Shown piece after piece: positions 58,111-60,000 of a stretch of 60,000 nt of DNA. Numbering within the stretch: position 1 is the first letter of the stretch; every line of letters starts with the position of its first letter. Source of the stretch: Polytrichum commune (lineage: Eukaryota; Streptophyta; Polytrichopsida; Polytrichales; Polytrichaceae); assembly GCA_950295325.1 (NCBI GenBank), contig OX485809.1:8558001-8618000 (forward strand), written 5' to 3'. The position numbers and the translations under genes are program-made. The notes beneath the pieces are model-generated. The model saw nothing but the letters and a program-made list of their open reading frames with translations. It did not search any database and was not told the DNA's origin.

Positions 58111-60000
58111 CAAAGCATATTTTCAAGCCTTAAAATGGAAGTTTTAGGGTATTATACGTTGGAGGAGCATTCTAGGGATGAAGGACTAGCTTGGGGGGGT
58201 GTTTTTTGCAAGGCTTGGACGTGACTAACGGCGAACTACTTGATAGAGCAAGGAAGGAGTGAGAAAACCCATTTAACACTAACCATTCATCATAGTTAGG
58301 ACTAGAATTGTGGTGGCATGCGGATTAATGTGCATGGTTGTTTTGGTCCAAGTTTATAACTTTGGGTATGAGGGTATGGTGAGTAATCCACTACTTGTCC
58401 AATGTGGGAGAAGGCTGGTCTTTGTGAGCCAAAGATCATGCCCCTTTGGTGTGAGGAGTAGTATTGTGTAAATTGCATGCGGCATTTTAGTGAGTTGGAG
58501 GAGTATGATTTAGTTAATTGGAAGGTAGAAAATAATATATTATATATTAGTGGTGGGTTGTGGGTTGTGGGTTAGGGGGATTGAGTTGGGTTGTTGTTTT
58601 GGTAGTGGTTTGAGGTATCAATTAATTGGAAGTGGGATTTTGGTGGCAAATTCTAGTGATTGTGTTGGTAGTTCATCTTTAAGTGTGTTTGATATATTGT
58701 AAGTACCATTCCCATAGCACGTGAGTATGTTTAGAGGGATAGAATTTGGGTACATACCTTTATGGTCATCTGTTTGTGTGATGGGGGGATGGAATTAAAT
58801 GGAAAGTGTGTTTGTTATGATGTATGGATTGCATCCCCTTGTCATTAGTTCTAGGTGTGGAGGTGGAAGACTTGGTCTAATATATCGTCTATCTCTAAGT
58901 TGTGATTTTTTTTGGGTTTCGAGGACTTTGGTTTTTAAGGTTTGTGTTTTATTTTGTTTGGAATCTTGTTAGTAATAGTAGGTTATGGTCCAACATTAGG
59001 TTGTTTAGGTTGAGGAGTTGGTTTTATGGGCTCCATTTGTTGTGTATGTTGGAGTTTATGTCCCATTGGCAATGGATTTGTGTGTTAGTTTTTTCGTGCT
59101 CCATTTGTCTTTTCTGCTTATAGGTTTGAATGTGATAATTTTGGTGATAGGTATACCTAAGGTGGTGGAGGGTATGGTGGATAGGTATACTATTGTGGCT
59201 TGTAGGAGGGCATTTTTTTTCCTCCAAATTTCAAATTTAATAATTTAAAATTATGGATTTGGTATGGTACTTATTTTGAAATTCTTGAAATGTCCATTTG
59301 CGGGTGTTAGGGGGGTCTTGGAATTGGGGTAGTGTTGTGATGTTAAAGGTGGCTAGTTCATTGAGGATTTTTTGTGTTGTGAGGGGGTGAGTGTGGGGTG
59401 GAATGCGCTATTGTACTAGATCTCGTGTAGTAGAGAGGCTTGGAGGGGGAACGTGGTGTCTACAAAGTCTATGTGTATTTAAAATTGTTCTTTTAGGATG
59501 TTAGAGTGTGGGCTATAGGTGATGGTGTTAACGCTAATTCTTGCCCTAGTCTCCTAGTCAGTTATTACTCCTAAATTATGGTCCTAGCCTCTTCATTGCC
59601 CAATCCGGGTTGTTGGTTTTTTGAGATGTGACCCAATTTCTAAGACATGAGCAATCCTCGTCAAAATTAGTTTATTTTCCTACTATCCTATCATATCCCA
59701 ACCTAATCTACTAGGATTTGCTACTCCATCTTCCAATTTGAACTACACCTAACCAAGAACCTCTTTTCTTTGTCCCCAGTTTTCCTAGACAGCAGATCAT
59801 GAGGCACTCTTGTTCCTTATGCTACACCTAGTTATGATCTACCCAACCTAATTTTTGTTGGTCTTGGATATGCTATCATCTGGCCTAGATCTACAATTCT
59901 AGCTCTAACTTCCTACAACACTATTTAGATGTCTTCTACAATTACCATGTCACGCAACTGAATCACTCTTACCTACACCCTCATAATGATTTGAGAAGGA
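58111..60000. other. Strongly G/T-skewed + strand, then background
   Basis: From about 58300 to 59470 the + strand is G- and T-rich, so - frames are rich in H, T, P and N (for example 59227-59024), as in the LINE at 35 kb. One - segment near 59440-59270 could read NSAFHPTLTPSQH and, in another frame, WTFQEF. I cannot prove homology. From 59.5 kb the skew disappears and nothing is recognised. Confidence 0.3.

Overview
The window is eukaryotic nuclear DNA, most likely from a land plant or close streptophyte with a large repeat-filled genome. The reasons are AT-rich intergenic DNA, GT-AG introns, a PIF/Harbinger transposon with a Myb/trihelix-type partner gene, hAT, pogo-like and Tourist-like miniature elements, a tRNA-type SINE, LINE remnants, and LTR-like pieces with plant-style TATA boxes. 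I cannot name the species. No rRNA gene, true tRNA gene or CRISPR array was seen, and no intact, recognisable single-copy host gene.

1-16 kb. A 4.3-kb PIF/Harbinger element (about 1662-5973) carries a Myb-like gene on + and a DDE transposase on -. Both are broken by stops and frameshifts, and an LTR-like sequence of about 414 bp sits inside the transposase. Next come a foldback region (6581-6796), one end of a dispersed repeat (7680-8165), and two copies of an unidentified terminal exon (8761-9023 and 10830-11094), the second with two nonsense codons. A pogo/Tc1-type element (11812-12345) and a decayed cysteine-containing gene on - (12389-13830) follow. A three-unit tandem repeat (14528-15662) is split by a 423-bp hAT-type miniature element with 8-bp target duplications.

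16-36 kb. This is mostly AT-rich DNA made of old repeats, including two more members of the 7680-8165 family. It also holds a 201-bp SINE bracketed by an 11-bp duplication (26673-26873), a Tourist-like element (27241-27818), a local duplication at 32 kb, a third terminal-inverted-repeat element (34444-34978), and beside it the 3' end of a LINE on - (about 34982-35740).

36-60 kb. A run of twelve spaced hairpins lies at 36920-38799. A seven-copy degenerate repeat (42712-45730) has a second Tourist-like element inserted in it. From 45.76 to about 51 kb the composition changes: a GC-rich block and a CT-rich tract begin a GC-richer stretch that looks like a separate transcription unit, but I could not identify a product or settle its strand. 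A second, unrelated LINE zinc-knuckle fragment lies at 52955-53100, a LTR-like TATA box at 55432, and a five-unit 135-136-bp tandem repeat at 57448-58110.

The elements record an order of events. The LTR-like insertion came after the Harbinger element, and the hAT element came after the tandem repeat. The Tourist-like elements have ends resembling those of the decayed Harbinger element, so a relative of it may have moved them.
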